Shown here in pieces: positions 31,400 to 32,550 of a DNA stretch of 32,550 nucleotides. A model generated the notes under the pieces. That model worked only from the letters and a program-made list of their open reading frames with translations. It did not search any database and was not told the origin of the DNA. The DNA is taken from NCBI GenBank assembly GCA_946402315.1, contig CAMIWC010000012.1, positions 1-32,550 on the forward strand, read 5' to 3'. The stretch comes from an uncultured Clostridium sp. (GTDB taxonomy: Bacteria; Bacillota_I; Bacilli_A; RF39; UBA660). The translations under genes were made by a program, and so were the position numbers. Every line of letters starts with the position of its first letter. The first letter of the stretch is position 1.

Positions 31400-32550
31400 C
31401 TATTTTAAAGATTTAACCCCTTTTACTCCTTTAACTCCTTTAGCACCTTTTATTCCACTAAATCCACTTAAGATATTAGTATCAAATGAATTTGTCTTAC
31501 CAGTTCTCTTCTTGAAATCTTTAACTCCAATATTAATTAATTCATCAAGAAGTTCTGTATAATTCTTTCCAGCTGGTTCCCACAAATAGAAAGCCAAACT
31601 TCCAGGAATTGTATTAACTTCATTTATATATACTTTTTTCTTCTTATCATCAATTAAGAAATCTATTCTTACATCACCACTTAAGTTAAGAGCTTTGCAT
31701 GCTTTAACAGCTATATCTCTAACTTCATTAGTAAGTTTTTCTGATATATCAGCAGGAATCTTACGAGTAGCAGAAAGCATTCCTTTACTTCCTCTACCTT
31801 TCTTACCACCAACATATTTATCTTCATAAGTAAGAATTTCATTAGCAGTTAATACTCTTTCAATTACACTTGTATCATATCCATCAGGATTTCCTACAAC
31901 ACTAATATTAACTTCGCATAGATTTTTAATAACTTCTTCTACTACAATCTTACTATCATATGTAATAGCTTCTTCGATAGCTTTTTGAAGTTCTTCTCTA
32001 TTATCAGCAATATTAATACCTACTGAACTACCTAAAGTAGCTGGTTTAACAATTACTGGGTATTTAATATGTTCAATCATCTTCATAACTTTTTCTGGAT
32101 TATCTTCATATTCAGAATCAAAGAACCAAACATATTCAGGAATTGGTAATCCTTCACTACCCCAAATTTGTTTTTGGAATACTTTATCTTGTCCAATTGC
32201 TGCTCCTGCAACATCACTTCCTACGTATGGTATACCAATAGTTTTTAAATATCCTTGTAGTACACCATCTTCTACATTAGTACCATGAACAATTGGGAAA
32301 GCAATATCAATTTCCTTAACAACTTTTTTAAGTCCTTTTTTACTTTGTAAAACAAATGATCCAAACTTATTACGATATAGTACTACATTCTTTCCATATT
32401 TTCTAAGAAGGCTCATGTCTTGGAATGTTTCTATTTCATTTAAGAAACTTCCTGTATACCATTCTCCATTCTTATCAATATAAATAGGTACTATTTCATA
32501 TTTTTCAGCATCCATCTTATTCATTGCTTGAATAGCTGAAATAATACTTA
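31400..32550 (-). CDS. ddl: D-alanine-D-alanine ligase, 5' end outside window
   Basis: The frame stays open to the right edge: upstream of the first internal ATG (32524) it reads SIISAIQA, the usual end of the family's HEVSIISA motif, so about 15-20 N-terminal residues lie outside. The enzyme joins two D-Ala using ATP for peptidoglycan precursors. ATP-grasp landmarks are PIVHGTNVEDG, YVGSDVAGAAIGQDK, VIVKPATLGSSVGI, VEEVI and INEVNTIPGS near the end. The last 30 residues are an unusual tail with repeated KGV units (GIKGAKGVKGVKGVK), coded by 9-bp DNA repeats. A terminal D-Lac or D-Ser specificity cannot be excluded. Confidence 0.95.
   Translation of the reverse strand, partial: SIISAIQAMNKMDAEKYEIVPIYIDKNGEWYTGSFLNEIETFQDMSLLRKYGKNVVLYRNKFGSFVLQSKKGLKKVVKEIDIAFPIVHGTNVEDGVLQGYLKTIGIPYVGSDVAGAAIGQDKVFQKQIWGSEGLPIPEYVWFFDSEYEDNPEKVMKMIEHIKYPVIVKPATLGSSVGINIADNREELQKAIEEAITYDSKIVVEEVIKNLCEVNISVVGNPDGYDTSVIERVLTANEILTYEDKYVGGKKGRGSKGMLSATRKIPADISEKLTNEVRDIAVKACKALNLSGDVRIDFLIDDKKKKVYINEVNTIPGSLAFYLWEPAGKNYTELLDELINIGVKDFKKRTGKTNSFDTNILSGFSGIKGAKGVKGVKGVKSLK

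Noticed and set aside
31400-32524. ddl starting at the first in-window ATG (32524)
   Set aside because: The frame upstream encodes SIISAIQA, a conserved part of the enzyme, so the gene is truncated by the window edge.
1-32550. CRISPR arrays, insertion sequences, prophage or integrase genes
   Set aside because: No regularly spaced repeats, transposase-like ORFs or terminal inverted repeats were seen; the region looks like stable chromosome.

Overview
The window is a gene-dense, very AT-rich stretch of a low-GC, Gram-positive-type chromosome. I read it as an uncultured, probably gut-associated member of the Bacilli near the Erysipelotrichales/RF39/Mollicutes side; this placement is inference. 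Support comes from the miaB-ricA pair, a single-chain glycyl-tRNA synthetase behind a T-box, strong AGGAGG-type ribosome sites, D-Ala-D-Ala ligase (so a wall-making cell), a Tad-type pilus without outer-membrane parts, and a BspA-like leucine-rich surface protein. TGA is a genuine stop here (ricA, tadB, the 48-codon ORF), so the code is not the Mycoplasma one. Almost everything is on the minus strand; only a phosphoesterase (4.3-5.4 kb) and a DUF192 protein (5.8-6.1 kb) are on plus.

Reading right to left, in the direction of transcription: a 5'-truncated ddl (32.55-31.4 kb) and a transglutaminase-fold-like protein form one unit. A promoter then starts the Tad operon (30.2-24.5 kb): tadE, a TadG-like protein, tadZ/cpaE, the tadA/cpaF ATPase, tadB, tadC, and yebC as the last gene. 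Single-gene units follow: an unknown helical protein, an AMP-forming acyl-CoA ligase and a polysaccharide flippase. Next is a PRPP synthetase with yitT, preceded by a 16-residue leader peptide whose stop codon lies inside a terminator. After that come a 704-residue prepilin/leucine-rich-repeat fusion, a very short T-box and glyS, three membrane-anchored proteins of unknown role (two of them paralogues), rpsO, pnp, lon with an overlapping unknown gene, an Flp-type pilin divergent from a DUF192 gene, two tRNA genes (Lys-CTT, Ser-GCT), small unknown proteins, an ankyrin-repeat protein, and finally miaB-ricA-RNHCP-dxs, with dxs running off the left edge.

Two themes tie the region together. First, surface appendages: the Tad assembly operon, the Flp pilin about 20 kb away, and the FTLIE-type prepilin carrying BspA-like repeats look like parts of one or two pilus-like systems; the prepilin peptidase is not in the window. 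Second, compact transcript architecture: promoters with 17-bp spacing or TGn-extended -10 boxes sit directly behind intrinsic terminators, and in most cases the terminator hairpin contains or overlaps the stop codon of the gene it ends. Against that background, the RNA leaders ahead of glyS, prs and rpsO are the most interesting regulatory candidates.
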